In this document: positions 8,210 to 17,003 of the stretch, in pieces
How the letters are laid out: each line of letters opens with the position of its first letter
Position numbering within the stretch: position 1 is the stretch's first letter
NCBI RefSeq assembly: GCF_003851545.1
Contig: NZ_BHVX01000005.1
Span: forward strand, 1-64,000
Direction of reading: 5' to 3'
DNA length: 64,000 nt
From: Ralstonia sp. SET104
GTDB lineage: Bacteria; Pseudomonadota; Gammaproteobacteria; Burkholderiales; Burkholderiaceae
Notes under the pieces: model-generated
The model's input: the letters and a program-made list of their open reading frames with translations, nothing else
Database searches by the model: none
Told to the model about the DNA's origin: nothing
Position numbers and translations under genes: made by a program

Positions 8210-9169
8210 ATGACCAGCATCGTTCTGGGCGTCATCGCGCTTGCAATCCTGGCGCCTGTTGCGTTCACGTTCATCATCGCGCGCCGCGTTGCCAAGGGGT
8301 TTCCGCCCGAGGGTAAATTCATTGATGTCGGCGCAGACCGCGTGCACTACATCGACCGAGGCAACGGCCCGGCCATCGTGTTCGTGCATGGCCTGTGCGG
8401 CAATCTGCGCAACTTTGCGTATCTGGATATGGACCGGCTCGCACGCTCGCATCGCGTGATTGTGATCGACCGGCCGGGGGCAGGGCGCTCCGTGCGCGGT
8501 GCGGATTCGCCAGCCAACATCTACGCGCAGGCGCGCATGGTCGCGCAGTGCATTGAGAAGCTCGGGCTCGACAAGCCCGTGCTGGTGGGGCATTCGTTGG
8601 GCGGGGCGATTGCACTGGCGGTGGGGCTGAATCATCCGCAGGCCATTCACCGGCTCGCGCTGATTGCCCCACTCACGCATGAAGAAAGCACGCCGCCCGG
8701 TGCGTTCAAGGGCCTGGTGTTGCCGTCGCCGTTTATGCGCAAGCTGGTGTCGTGGACGCTGGCGATTCCCATGTCGATCATCAATTCGCGCAAAGCCATT
8801 GCTGCCGTGTTCGCGCCCGAGGCCATGCCGAAGGATTTCCCGTTCAGGGGCGGCGGCTTGCTCGGGCTGCGTCCGCATGTGTTTTATGCGGCGTCGTCCG
8901 ATCTTGTTTGCGCGCCGGAAGATCTGCCTGACATGGAGCGCCGCTATGCCTCGATGACGGTGCCCGTCGACGTGCTATACGGCCGCGGTGACCGCATCCT
9001 CAACGTCAAGCGGCAGGGGGAAGCGCTTAAGCAGAAGCTCGACCGCGTGAACCTGCGCGTCATTGAAGGCGGCCACATGCTGCCCGTCACGCAACCGAAG
9101 CTGACAACGGATTGGGTGCTGGCGATCGCCGCTTCGGTGCCCGCGCAAGCCGAGGCGCTTGCTGATTAA
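8210..9169 (+). CDS. Membrane-anchored alpha/beta hydrolase
   Basis: A 319-residue alpha/beta hydrolase. An N-terminal hydrophobic segment (about residues 3-24) suggests an uncleaved membrane anchor. The oxyanion motif HGLCGN is at about 60-65, the nucleophile elbow GHSLGG has Ser129, an aspartate lies in LYGRGDRI and the catalytic histidine in EGGHMLP near the C terminus. It follows the Baeyer-Villiger monooxygenase by 23 bases and is probably co-transcribed; hydrolysis of the lactone or ester product is the natural inference. Esterase, lactonase or epoxide hydrolase activity cannot be separated from sequence alone. Confidence 0.9.
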   Translation: MTSIVLGVIALAILAPVAFTFIIARRVAKGFPPEGKFIDVGADRVHYIDRGNGPAIVFVHGLCGNLRNFAYLDMDRLARSHRVIVIDRPGAGRSVRGADSPANIYAQARMVAQCIEKLGLDKPVLVGHSLGGAIALAVGLNHPQAIHRLALIAPLTHEESTPPGAFKGLVLPSPFMRKLVSWTLAIPMSIINSRKAIAAVFAPEAMPKDFPFRGGGLLGLRPHVFYAASSDLVCAPEDLPDMERRYASMTVPVDVLYGRGDRILNVKRQGEALKQKLDRVNLRVIEGGHMLPVTQPKLTTDWVLAIAASVPAQAEALAD

Positions 9170-9348
9170 ATGCCCAGGCTGTTAACCCGTCTTGTCCTGC
9201 TATCCGCGGCGTGGCTGCAAATTCGCTACAGCATTTCACCCGATTCCCGCTCCCTCAACTTATTGGGAAACTCGCCGAGTACACTGTCCCGATAAGGGCG
9301 ACGGCCGTCAGCGATGCCGTGTCACTTGGGGAAGGTGGGGAGATACAT

Positions 9349-9870
9349 ATGACAGAAGACCAGACGGTATTTCGCCGTGCTGGGCTATTGGACATTCCGT
9401 CGATTTATCGGCTGGCGCAGTTGGGAAGTTTTACCGGCGCCTACAACGACCGGTATCTCAGCGGCAAAGGCCATGTCCTGTTGCTCAAACAGTTGCTGGG
9501 CGTGTGCCTGTCGTTGTGGCTGGCCGATGCAGGGATCGGCGGTGAACTGTCGCCGCTTGCTGTGCTGGAGGCGGGCGACGAGATCATCGGCTTCACCTGG
9601 CTCGACGGCGTCGTAAGCAACGGGCGCCTGCTGGTGACCGTCTTGATGTTCTCGATTGCGCCTGAGTACAGCGGCAAGGGCCATGGGCAGGCGTTGCTGG
9701 GCAACATCATTCGCAAGGCGCCCAAGGGAGCCATCGTCCGTGCCGAATGCACGCGGTATGCCGATCGCATGAAATTGCTGTTGCGCCGGGCCGGTTTCAG
9801 TCGACAGCGGCAAAGCATCGTCCGCCCCGGCGCAACCGCGGTCGATGTCTACGAAAAAACCGTCGACTGA
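9349..9870 (+). CDS. GNAT-family N-acetyltransferase-like protein
   Basis: A 173-residue protein with a GNAT-like core. The acetyl-CoA region is probably FSIAPEYSGKGHGQALLGNIIRKA (about residues 100-123), where GKGHGQAL resembles the Q/RxxGxG/A motif A; the C-terminal stretch CTRYADRMKLLLRRAGF fits the final strand and helix. ATG 9349 is chosen because GGGGAG lies 7-12 bases upstream; a longer reading from 9211 has no ribosome site and atypical residues. It ends in front of a bidirectional terminator. No neighbour suggests a substrate. Confidence 0.75.
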   Translation: MTEDQTVFRRAGLLDIPSIYRLAQLGSFTGAYNDRYLSGKGHVLLLKQLLGVCLSLWLADAGIGGELSPLAVLEAGDEIIGFTWLDGVVSNGRLLVTVLMFSIAPEYSGKGHGQALLGNIIRKAPKGAIVRAECTRYADRMKLLLRRAGFSRQRQSIVRPGATAVDVYEKTVD

Positions 9871-9955
9871 ATTGGATGGGGTTGGGGCGGGAGACTGAGA
9901 CTCCGAGTTTCCCAGTCCCCAAGTCTGGGACCCCGGGCCGGCGGTCAGAAAAGAC

Positions 9956-9987
9956 AAAAGGCCACAAGTTTGCGCTTGTGGCCTTTT
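9956..9987. terminator. Bidirectional rho-independent terminator
   Basis: A 13-bp perfect stem AAAAGGCCACAAG/CTTGTGGCCTTTT with loop TTTGCG. The flanking A and T runs let it serve both the acetyltransferase gene on the left and the tRNA gene read leftward. Confidence 0.9.
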
Positions 9988-9995
9988 GCTTTGTT

Positions 9996-10072
<77 letters not shown>

Positions 10073-10083
10073 GAAGAAGCGGG

Positions 10084-10111
10084 ATTCTACCGTCTTCGGC
10101 GAATATGTCAA
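10084..10111 (-). promoter_or_regulatory. Sigma-70 promoter of the tRNA-Met gene
   Basis: On the minus strand TTGACA (10111-10106), a 16-base spacer and TAGAAT (10089-10084) form a near-consensus promoter whose start point would fall a few bases before the tRNA 5' end at 10072. It lies directly beyond the stop of the upstream MFS gene. Confidence 0.85.
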
Positions 10112-10120
10112 CCCCCTTGC

Positions 10121-11824
10121 TCAATCATTGCGATAGATATCCACATCCTTGGTCTCGCGCACGAACAGCGCACCAATCACGAAGGTAATGGCCGCGATCC
10201 AGATCGGGTACCACAAACCGTGATAGATATTGCCGTTCTGGGCCACCAGGGCGAACGAGATGGTCGGCAGCAGCCCCCCGAACCAGCCGTTGCCGATGTG
10301 ATATGGCAGCGACATCGACGAGTACCGGATGCGTGTCGGGAACATCTCTACCAGCATCGCCGCGATCGGGCCGTAGACCATGGTCACGTAGATCACCAGG
10401 ATCACCAGGATCACCAGCACCATGATCGTATTCATCTGGGCTGGATCGGCCTTGGTCGGGTAGTTGGCTGCCTTGAGTGACTCGCCCACCTGCTTCTTGA
10501 AGTCGGCAATCTTCGCCTTGCTTTCTGCATCGAAGCTCTGGCCGTCGGCTGTGCGGTTGGCGTTGAGCGAGGCGATCTGCTTGCCGGAGATCGACACCGA
10601 CGCGACCGTGCCGGCCGGGCCTTCAATCGTCTCGTAGCTGGCAGACGACTGCGCCAGTGTGCGCTTGGCGATGTCGCACGATGAGCGGAAATCCACCTCG
10701 CGGGCGATTGGGCTGCCCTGGAACGAGCACTCTTTCGGGTCGACCGTGATGGTGATCTGCGCGGTCTGCTGAGCGCGTTCCAGCGCCGGGTTGGCGTAGT
10801 GCGTGAGCGCCTTGAACAGCGGGAAGTACGTCAGCATCGCCAGCAGGCAGCCGATCAGGATGATCCACTTCCGGCCGATGCGGTCCGACAGTGAGCCGAA
10901 GAACACGAAGAACGGCGTGCCGATGGCCAGCGCAACCGCAATCAGCACGTTGGCAGTGAACCCGTCGACCTTCAAGACCTGCGTCAGGAAGAACAGCGCA
11001 TAAAACTGGCCCGTGTACCACACCACAGCCTGGCCGGCGGTCAGGCCGATCAGCGCCAGGATCACGATCTTCAGATTGCGCCACTGGCCGAAGGCTTCCG
11101 TCAGCGGGGCCTTGGAGGTCCTGCCCTCGGCCTTCATTTTCTGGAACGCCGGTGATTCGCTCATCGACAGGCGGATGTACACCGACGTGCCGAGCAGCAG
11201 AATCGACACCAGGAACGGGATACGCCAGCCCCAGTCGTCGAACGCCTTGCCGGTCAGCTCGCGCACCACCAGGATGACGATCAGCGAGAGGAACAGGCCC
11301 AGCGTTGCCGTGGTCTGGATCCAAGACGTGTAGGCACCACGACGGCCGTGCGGCGCGTGCTCGGCGACGTAGGTTGCGGCACCGCCGTACTCACCGCCGA
11401 GCGCCAGACCCTGCAGCAGGCGCAACGCGATCAGGATGATTGGCGCAGCCACGCCGATGGTGCCGTAACCCGGCAGCAGACCGACGACAAACGTTGACGT
11501 ACCCATGATGACGATGGTGATCAGGAACGTGTACTTGCGCCCGATCATGTCGCCCAGCCGCCCGAACACCAGCGCGCCGAACGGCCGCACCAGGAAGCCG
11601 GCCGCAAAACCCATCAACGTTGCGATGAAGGCTGCTGTCGGGTCCAGCCCGGCGAAGAACTGCTTGGCGATGATGGCCGCAAGCGAGCCGTAGAGATAAA
11701 AGTCGTACCACTCGAACACCGTCCCCAGCGACGAGGCGAAGATGACCTTCTTCTCCTCCTTCGTCATGGGCGCGGGCTGTATGCGTCCGACGGGCGCATT
11801 CGGTGCACTTTGCACGGTTGCCAT
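10121..11824 (-). CDS. MHS-family MFS transporter with a large periplasmic insertion
   Basis: A 567-residue metabolite-H+ symporter. Family signatures are VFEWYDFYLYGSLA (helix 1), GRLGDMIGRKYTF (loop 2-3) and RLLQGLALGGEYGGA (helix 4). The normal length is about 430; here a hydrophilic block of roughly 120 residues (about 345-463, with Cys366 and Cys383 and a Ser/Ala/Thr-rich middle) separates two helices of the C-terminal half. By topology it should sit in the periplasm. The frame stays intact across it and codon use does not change, so it is part of the protein. ATG 11824 follows CAGGAGACAAC. It reads away from yjcH-actP. Substrate unknown, probably an organic acid or osmolyte. Confidence 0.9.
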   Translation of the reverse strand: MATVQSAPNAPVGRIQPAPMTKEEKKVIFASSLGTVFEWYDFYLYGSLAAIIAKQFFAGLDPTAAFIATLMGFAAGFLVRPFGALVFGRLGDMIGRKYTFLITIVIMGTSTFVVGLLPGYGTIGVAAPIILIALRLLQGLALGGEYGGAATYVAEHAPHGRRGAYTSWIQTTATLGLFLSLIVILVVRELTGKAFDDWGWRIPFLVSILLLGTSVYIRLSMSESPAFQKMKAEGRTSKAPLTEAFGQWRNLKIVILALIGLTAGQAVVWYTGQFYALFFLTQVLKVDGFTANVLIAVALAIGTPFFVFFGSLSDRIGRKWIILIGCLLAMLTYFPLFKALTHYANPALERAQQTAQITITVDPKECSFQGSPIAREVDFRSSCDIAKRTLAQSSASYETIEGPAGTVASVSISGKQIASLNANRTADGQSFDAESKAKIADFKKQVGESLKAANYPTKADPAQMNTIMVLVILVILVIYVTMVYGPIAAMLVEMFPTRIRYSSMSLPYHIGNGWFGGLLPTISFALVAQNGNIYHGLWYPIWIAAITFVIGALFVRETKDVDIYRND

Positions 11825-12351
11825 GTTGTCTCCTGTTTTCGTAGGTCGTCCCGCTGGGCACGGACATGACAACGCAAAGCAACTCGCCCGCGGAATCGCG
11901 AACGATTGTGGAAACCGAAACTTACGGCGTTCTGACAACGGTGTGCATTTGGAAGCACCGGTTCAGTGGAAAAGGATTCCAGCAAAATCAAGTACTTGGG
12001 GCGCCTCTGCCGGGCGGTCACGTGCCGACTGTGCGTCACCGTCAAGCGTGCGTTGCATCATCGGAAGGTGGGTTTGCGCACGCAGTGCCAGAAGGCATGG
12101 CGCAATCCGGCGGATGTGCATACGCACAAGAACTGGGGATTCGCAGACGGATTTCGGCGTGAATGAAATTCCGCCGTGGCCCGTTTCCCGATCGATGTCA
12201 CCGGGTGTACAGCGCGTTGTTTTACTGCGCTAGGGAAAACCACTATCCCCGCCACGTCACTGCGCAGGGGGCGAGTAAGAGTTCAGTCAGTTTCGCTGCC
12301 GAGAATCGCTGCACTCATTCCAATAAAGCAACAGGAAACAGGAGACAGGCG
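11825..12351. other. 527-bp divergent intergenic region, MFS gene and yjcH-actP
   Basis: No gene is convincing here: the short open frames lack ribosome sites and ordinary codon bias. It must hold promoters for both directions. I see an imperfect dyad around 12148-12173 (CGGATTTC against GAAATTCCG) but no convincing -35/-10 or -24/-12 pair. AGGAAACAGGAGA at 12333-12345 is the yjcH ribosome region. Confidence 0.5.
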
Positions 12352-12660
12352 ATGCAGGATGGTTTGGTAGGAAAAATCGAGGTGCATCCGAAGTACGCGC
12401 TGCTCAAGCGGCGGCGCAATGTGCTCGGCCTCTGTCTGACGGTGCTGATGCTGGTCGTGTACTACGGCTACATCGCGCTGATCGCATTCGACAAGTCGTT
12501 TCTCGCCAAGCCCGTTGGTGCGGGCGTGATGAGCGTGGGCGTACCGGTGGGCGTGGCGGTGATCGTCTTTACCGTCGTTATCACCGGCATCTATGTGCGC
12601 CGCGCCAACAGCGAATACGATCAACTGACGCAGGACATCCTGAAGGACATCGCCAAATGA
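12352..12660 (+). CDS. yjcH: DUF485 inner-membrane protein YjcH
   Basis: A 102-residue protein of the DUF485 family, with two transmembrane helices (about residues 23-46 and 60-84) flanked by a basic N terminus ([10 protein letters not shown]) and a polar C terminus. In enterobacteria yjcH lies between acs and actP and is co-transcribed with the acetate permease. Here its stop overlaps the actP start (ATGA, 12657-12660), so translation is coupled. ATG 12352 follows AGGAGACAGGCG. Biochemical role unknown; probably an accessory of ActP. Confidence 0.93.
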   Translation: MQDGLVGKIEVHPKYALLKRRRNVLGLCLTVLMLVVYYGYIALIAFDKSFLAKPVGAGVMSVGVPVGVAVIVFTVVITGIYVRRANSEYDQLTQDILKDIAK

Positions 12661-14387
12661 AGAAGATGCTTTCCATGATGCTGGTGGCGCTGCTGGCCGC
12701 CGGCGCTTGCGGCGCGGCCCTGGCCGCTGGCGGCGATGTTGGGCAAACCGCCAAGCAGGAAACCAACACCACGGCCATCGTCCTGTTTGCGCTGTTCGTG
12801 GCCGGCACGCTCTGGATCACCAAGTGGGCGGCCTCCCGCACGCGCTCTGCGGCAGATTTCTATACCGCCGGCGGCGGCATCACGGGCTTCCAGAACGGTC
12901 TGGCCATTTCGGGTGACTACATGTCGGCGGCCTCGTTCCTGGGCATTTCCGCGGCCGTCATGACCTCGGGTTACGACGGGCTGATCTACTCGATCGGCTT
13001 CCTGGTCGGCTGGCCCATCATCACGTTCCTGATGGCCGAGCGGCTGCGCAACCTCGGCAAGTTCACCTTTGCCGATGTGGCGGGCTACCGGTTCGAGCAA
13101 GGCCCGATCCGCAGCTTTGCCGCAGTCGGCACGCTGGTGGTGGTGGCCTTCTACCTGATCGCGCAGATGGTCGGCGCGGGGCAGCTCATCAAGCTGCTGT
13201 TCGGGCTCGACTACTGGATCGCGGTGGTCATTGTCGGTGCGCTGATGATGATCTACGTGCTGTTTGGCGGCATGACAGCAACGACGTGGGTGCAGATCAT
13301 CAAGGCATGCATGTTGCTTGCCGGCGTGACGTTCATGGCCATCATGGTGCTGGCGCAGTACGGCTTCAGCCCGGAAGCGCTGTTCGCCAAGGCGGTTGAG
13401 GTGAAGACCGCTATTGCGGCGAATGCTGGCAAATCGCCCGATGAAGCCGCCAGGATCGGCCTGTCGGTGATGTCGCCGGGCGGCTTCATCAAAGACCCGA
13501 TCTCGGCCATCTCATTTGGCATGGCGCTGATGTTCGGCACGGCCGGCCTGCCGCACATCCTGATGCGTTTCTTCACGGTGCCGGACGCCAAGGAAGCGCG
13601 CAAGTCGGTGTTCTGGGCCACCACCTGGATCGGCTACTTCTACATCCTGATCTTCATCATCGGTTTCGGTGCGATCACCCTGGTGCTGACCAACCCCGAG
13701 CTGTCCGACGTGGCCAAGGGTGTGATCAAGGGCGGCGCGGGCACGGCCAACATGGCCGCGGTGCTGGTGGCCAAAACGGTGGGCGGCGATGTGTTCTACG
13801 GCTTCATCTCGGCCGTGGCCTTTGCCACGATTCTTGCGGTGGTGGCAGGGCTGACGCTGTCCGGCGCTTCGGCGGTGTCGCACGACCTGTATGCCACGGT
13901 GTTCAAGAACGGCAAAGCCAATAGCGCAGACGAACTGAAGGTGTCGCGCATCACCACGCTGGTGCTGGGTTTTGTTGCTGTGCTGCTGGGCATCGCGTTC
14001 GAGAAGCAGAACATCGCGTTCATGGTGTCACTGGCGTTTGCGGTGGCGGCGTCGGCCAACTTCCCGGTGCTGTTCCTGTCGATGCTGTGGAAGGGCTGCA
14101 CCACGCGCGGCGCGGTCATTGGCGGGTTCCTGGGGCTGATCTCGTCGGTGGGGCTGACCATCGTTTCGCCGTCGGTGTGGGAAGCCACGCTCGGCTACCC
14201 GAAGGGCTCGGCGTGGTTCCCGTACACGTCGCCAGCGCTGTTCTCGATGACGATCGGCTTTGTGGGCGTGTGGCTGTTCTCGGTGCTGGATACGAGCGCG
14301 CGTGCCAAGGCGGAGAAGGCTTCCTTCGCCGCGCAGCAGGTGCGCTCGGAGACGGGCCTCGGCGCGGCCGGGGCATCCAGCCACTGA
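12657..14387 (+). CDS. actP: Cation/acetate symporter ActP
   Basis: A 576-residue sodium:solute symporter (SLC5) very similar to E. coli ActP along its length: an N-terminal signal-like segment (residues 1-24), then [41 protein letters not shown] and [15 protein letters not shown]. It takes up acetate and other short monocarboxylates at low concentration. It overlaps yjcH by 4 bases. No acs gene follows; a terminator and then a DUF294 protein do. The facing response regulator/kinase operon at 17.3-19.6 kb may regulate it, but that is inference. Confidence 0.96.
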   Translation: MKKMLSMMLVALLAAGACGAALAAGGDVGQTAKQETNTTAIVLFALFVAGTLWITKWAASRTRSAADFYTAGGGITGFQNGLAISGDYMSAASFLGISAAVMTSGYDGLIYSIGFLVGWPIITFLMAERLRNLGKFTFADVAGYRFEQGPIRSFAAVGTLVVVAFYLIAQMVGAGQLIKLLFGLDYWIAVVIVGALMMIYVLFGGMTATTWVQIIKACMLLAGVTFMAIMVLAQYGFSPEALFAKAVEVKTAIAANAGKSPDEAARIGLSVMSPGGFIKDPISAISFGMALMFGTAGLPHILMRFFTVPDAKEARKSVFWATTWIGYFYILIFIIGFGAITLVLTNPELSDVAKGVIKGGAGTANMAAVLVAKTVGGDVFYGFISAVAFATILAVVAGLTLSGASAVSHDLYATVFKNGKANSADELKVSRITTLVLGFVAVLLGIAFEKQNIAFMVSLAFAVAASANFPVLFLSMLWKGCTTRGAVIGGFLGLISSVGLTIVSPSVWEATLGYPKGSAWFPYTSPALFSMTIGFVGVWLFSVLDTSARAKAEKASFAAQQVRSETGLGAAGASSH

Positions 14388-14396
14388 GCGGCTATA

Positions 14397-14435
14397 GGGC
14401 CATAGAACCACAGGGCCATAGAACCACAGGGCCAC
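14397..14435. repeat. 16-bp tandem repeat, two copies and a partial third
   Basis: The unit GGGCCATAGAACCACA is exact at 14397-14412 and 14413-14428, followed by a partial GGGCCAC. It lies between the actP stop and its terminator. Nothing else in the window has this sequence; slippage is the likely origin. Confidence 0.85.
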
Positions 14436-14446
14436 GCGGACCGAAG

Positions 14447-14475
14447 GCGGGCGATGCGCTGCGTCGCCCGCTTTT
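14447..14475 (+). terminator. Rho-independent terminator after actP
   Basis: Stem GCGGGCGA/TCGCCCGC with a 9-base loop is followed by TTTT. It ends only 10 bases before the next start codon, so read-through into the DUF294 gene is possible. Confidence 0.7.
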
Positions 14476-14484
14476 CAAACGACT

Positions 14485-16311
14485 ATGCCCAGCGCCTTCA
14501 ACTTCTCGGTCTGGCCTTTCGATTGCCTCAACCAGGACGAACAGCGCCTGGTGCACGAGGCCGTTGACATCGGCTACTACCCCGAAGGCGAAGTCATACT
14601 CGACGTTGGTGCGGCACCGCTGCACCTGTTCGTCATCCTCAAGGGCGGCGTCGCCCAGTATGACGGCGACGAGCTGATCGCCACCTACGGCCCCGACGAT
14701 TGCTTTGACGGGCGAGCCCTGGTGGCAGGCAAGGCCAGCAGCCGCTTCGTCGCGACCGAAGAAGTCGTGGCTTATCAGGTCGCGCGCCAGGCGGTGCGCG
14801 ATCTCATTGCAATCAATGCCACTTTTGGGGCACTGCTCTTCTCAGACCTGGGCAGCAAGCTCAGCGTGATTGCGCAGCGGCAGAGCATGGAGACGATGCA
14901 GTCGCTTGCCGTCTCGCGCGTGAGCGACGCCTTCGTTCGCCCCGTGCATTTCGTCGACGCCGATACCGACGTCGTCTCCGTGGTCAAGCTGTTCCAGGCC
15001 CACAACACCTCGAACGTGCTGGTGCGCGATGGCTCCAGCAATCCACCGCGGGTGGGCATCTTCACACGCAGCTCCTTGCAGCGGGCGGTCCTGCATGGCA
15101 CGCCGCTCGATCGTTTGCCGGTCGGGCAGATGAGCCAGTTTTCCCTGATCACCGTGCCCGCGTCCGCGCAGATCGGCGATGCGCTGACGCTGATGCTGCG
15201 CCATCGGGTGCACCGCCTGGTCGTGACGCGCGAAGACGAGATTCTCGGTCTGCTTGAATCGCTCGACGTGTTCAGCTTCCTGGCCAATCACTCGTATCTG
15301 CTGACCGTGCAGATCAGCCTGGCCCGCGATCTGGACGCGCTCGCGCAGGTGGCGTCGCAGATCACGCGCATGGTCTCGTTGCTCATGCGCGGCGGCTCGC
15401 GCGTAGACCACATCGCCAACCTCGTGCGCGAAATCAACGCGCGTCTGTTCGAGCGTGCGTGGCAGATGATCGCGCCACCGGAACTGGTGGCCAACAGTTG
15501 CCTGTTCGTCATGGGCAGCGAGGGCCGTGGCGAGCAACTGCTCAAGACCGATCAGGACAACGCCCTGGTGTTGCGCGACGGCTATGTGCCGCCCCCCGAC
15601 TTATCGCGCATCGTTACGCGCTTTTCCGATGCGCTGGCCGCATTCGGTTACCCGCCCTGTCCGGGCGGCATCATGCTCAGCCGGCCCGAGTGGTGCATGA
15701 GCGCGGGCGACTTCGCGCGGCACATCCGCGAATGGTTGATCCTGCCAAGCCCCGAGGGCTTGATGCGCCTGGCGATCTTCTTCGATGCACACGCGGTGTG
15801 CGGCGATGCCGCCCTGCTCAAGCAACTGCGGCGGACCTTGCTGGACCTGACGCTCAACAACGACGCGCTGCTGGGCCGCTTTGCCGCGGCCATCGAAGCC
15901 TTCGGTCACGCTCCGGGCTGGCGCGATCGTCTGCTCGGATTGGGGGATCCCAACCCGGTGCTCGACGTGAAGAAGGAGGGCATCTTTCCCATCGTCCACG
16001 GCGTGCGAAGCCTCGCGCTCGCCCATCATGTGCTCGACCAGATCGGCACGGTGCCGCGGCTGGAAGCGCTGGTGCGCGCCCAGGTGCTCGACCTGCAGAT
16101 GGCCAACGAGTTGAGCGAGAGCCTGCATTTTTTGATGGCCCTGCGGCTCAAGGCCGGGCTCGCAGAGATCGACGCGCATCAGCCCGTGTCGTGCGACGTG
16201 CATCCATCGCGCCTGTCGTCTCTGGAGCGGGATCTGCTCAAAGACGCGCTGGGCGCGGTGAAGCGGTTCAAGGCGCTGTTGCGGCAGCGCTGGCGTACTG
16301 AGTGGATGTGA
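14485..16311 (+). CDS. cNMP-binding / CBS / DUF294 nucleotidyltransferase-like protein
   Basis: A 608-residue cytosolic protein with sensing domains and an NTase-like core. Residues about 10-130 form a cyclic-nucleotide-binding-like jelly roll; about 150-275 a pair of CBS modules (NTSNVLVRDG, HRVHRLVVTREDEILGLLE), known to bind adenine nucleotides. About 300-440 is the putative nucleotidyltransferase DUF294 with FVMGSEGRGEQLLKTDQDNAL, where GSxxR and DxD-like residues match GlnD-type NTases; then DUF294_C. No clear ribosome site precedes ATG 14485. It is followed 16 bases on by a DnaQ-like exonuclease. This pair commonly accompanies SLC5 acetate-type symporters in proteobacteria, pointing to a signalling role. 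The nucleotide product is unknown. Confidence 0.9.
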   Translation: MPSAFNFSVWPFDCLNQDEQRLVHEAVDIGYYPEGEVILDVGAAPLHLFVILKGGVAQYDGDELIATYGPDDCFDGRALVAGKASSRFVATEEVVAYQVARQAVRDLIAINATFGALLFSDLGSKLSVIAQRQSMETMQSLAVSRVSDAFVRPVHFVDADTDVVSVVKLFQAHNTSNVLVRDGSSNPPRVGIFTRSSLQRAVLHGTPLDRLPVGQMSQFSLITVPASAQIGDALTLMLRHRVHRLVVTREDEILGLLESLDVFSFLANHSYLLTVQISLARDLDALAQVASQITRMVSLLMRGGSRVDHIANLVREINARLFERAWQMIAPPELVANSCLFVMGSEGRGEQLLKTDQDNALVLRDGYVPPPDLSRIVTRFSDALAAFGYPPCPGGIMLSRPEWCMSAGDFARHIREWLILPSPEGLMRLAIFFDAHAVCGDAALLKQLRRTLLDLTLNNDALLGRFAAAIEAFGHAPGWRDRLLGLGDPNPVLDVKKEGIFPIVHGVRSLALAHHVLDQIGTVPRLEALVRAQVLDLQMANELSESLHFLMALRLKAGLAEIDAHQPVSCDVHPSRLSSLERDLLKDALGAVKRFKALLRQRWRTEWM

Positions 16312-16327
16312 AGCGAGGCAGGCTGCC

Positions 16328-16978
16328 ATGATCGGGCTGCTTTCTGACTGGCGACACGCGCTGCACAGGCGGCGCCTGCTGCGCAAGCTGCGTGATCCGA
16401 CATTCCGCTTCCTGTTCGACTTACCACCCGCCGAAGAGTGGATCGCGCTCGACTGCGAGACCACTGGCCTGAACGTGCGCACCGACGAGATCGTCTCTAT
16501 CGGAGCTGTCCGCATTGTCGGTAACCGCATCCTGACCAGCGAGCGCCTGGAGCTGTTCGTCAAGCCCCAGCGGAGCGTAGCCGCCGAAAGTATTCGCGTG
16601 CATCGCCTGCGCGAGTGCGACCTGGCCGATGGTGTACCGATCGAAGAGGCGGTCCGCTTACTGCTGCACTTCATCGGCAGCCGGCCGCTGGTGGGTTATT
16701 ACCTCGAGTTTGATGTGGCGATGCTCAATCGGGTGCTGGTGCCCATGCTCGGCATTGGCCTGCCGCAGCCCAAGATCGAAGTCTCCGCCCTGTATTACGA
16801 CTATCGGTTCCGGCAATTGCCACCCTACCGCCAGCAGGGCGACCCTGATCTGGACCTGCGCTTTGCCACCCTCATGAGAGAACTGGACCTGCCGACCTGG
16901 GATGCGCACGATGCGCTCAACGATGCGGTGATGGCGGCGCTGGCCTTCGTGAAGCTGCGCCATCTCGGCGTGGCGTGA
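16328..16978 (+). CDS. DnaQ-like 3'-5' exonuclease (DEDDh)
   Basis: A 216-residue exonuclease of the DNA polymerase III epsilon type. ExoI motif: ALDCETTGLN with Asp and Glu at about residues 39-41; ExoII: GYYLEFDVAML near 120; ExoIII: HDALNDAVMAA near 197-207 with the DEDDh histidine and aspartate. A basic N-terminal extension of about 30 residues precedes the domain. It lies 16 bases after the DUF294 gene and is surely co-transcribed; the true dnaQ normally neighbours rnhA, so this is a paralog. It may degrade a short nucleic acid or signalling nucleotide related to the DUF294 protein (inference). Confidence 0.88.
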   Translation: MIGLLSDWRHALHRRRLLRKLRDPTFRFLFDLPPAEEWIALDCETTGLNVRTDEIVSIGAVRIVGNRILTSERLELFVKPQRSVAAESIRVHRLRECDLADGVPIEEAVRLLLHFIGSRPLVGYYLEFDVAMLNRVLVPMLGIGLPQPKIEVSALYYDYRFRQLPPYRQQGDPDLDLRFATLMRELDLPTWDAHDALNDAVMAALAFVKLRHLGVA

Positions 16979-17003
16979 CACGGCGCACGCCCGCCACGGC
17001 GCT

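Noticed and set aside
9880-9945. GGGA/TCCC-rich partial palindromes after the acetyltransferase gene
   Set aside because: Short, imperfect stems without a T-run; the neighbouring 13-bp stem is the evident terminator.
11866-12351. Several short plus- and minus-strand frames between the MHS carrier and yjcH
   Set aside because: None has a ribosome site, codon bias or recognisable sequence, so the region is treated as regulatory.
12657-14387. ActP as the VC_2705-type large partner of the DUF4212 protein
   Set aside because: Its sequence follows E. coli ActP throughout and it is already coupled to yjcH, so it belongs to the ActP branch and not to the VC_2705 branch.
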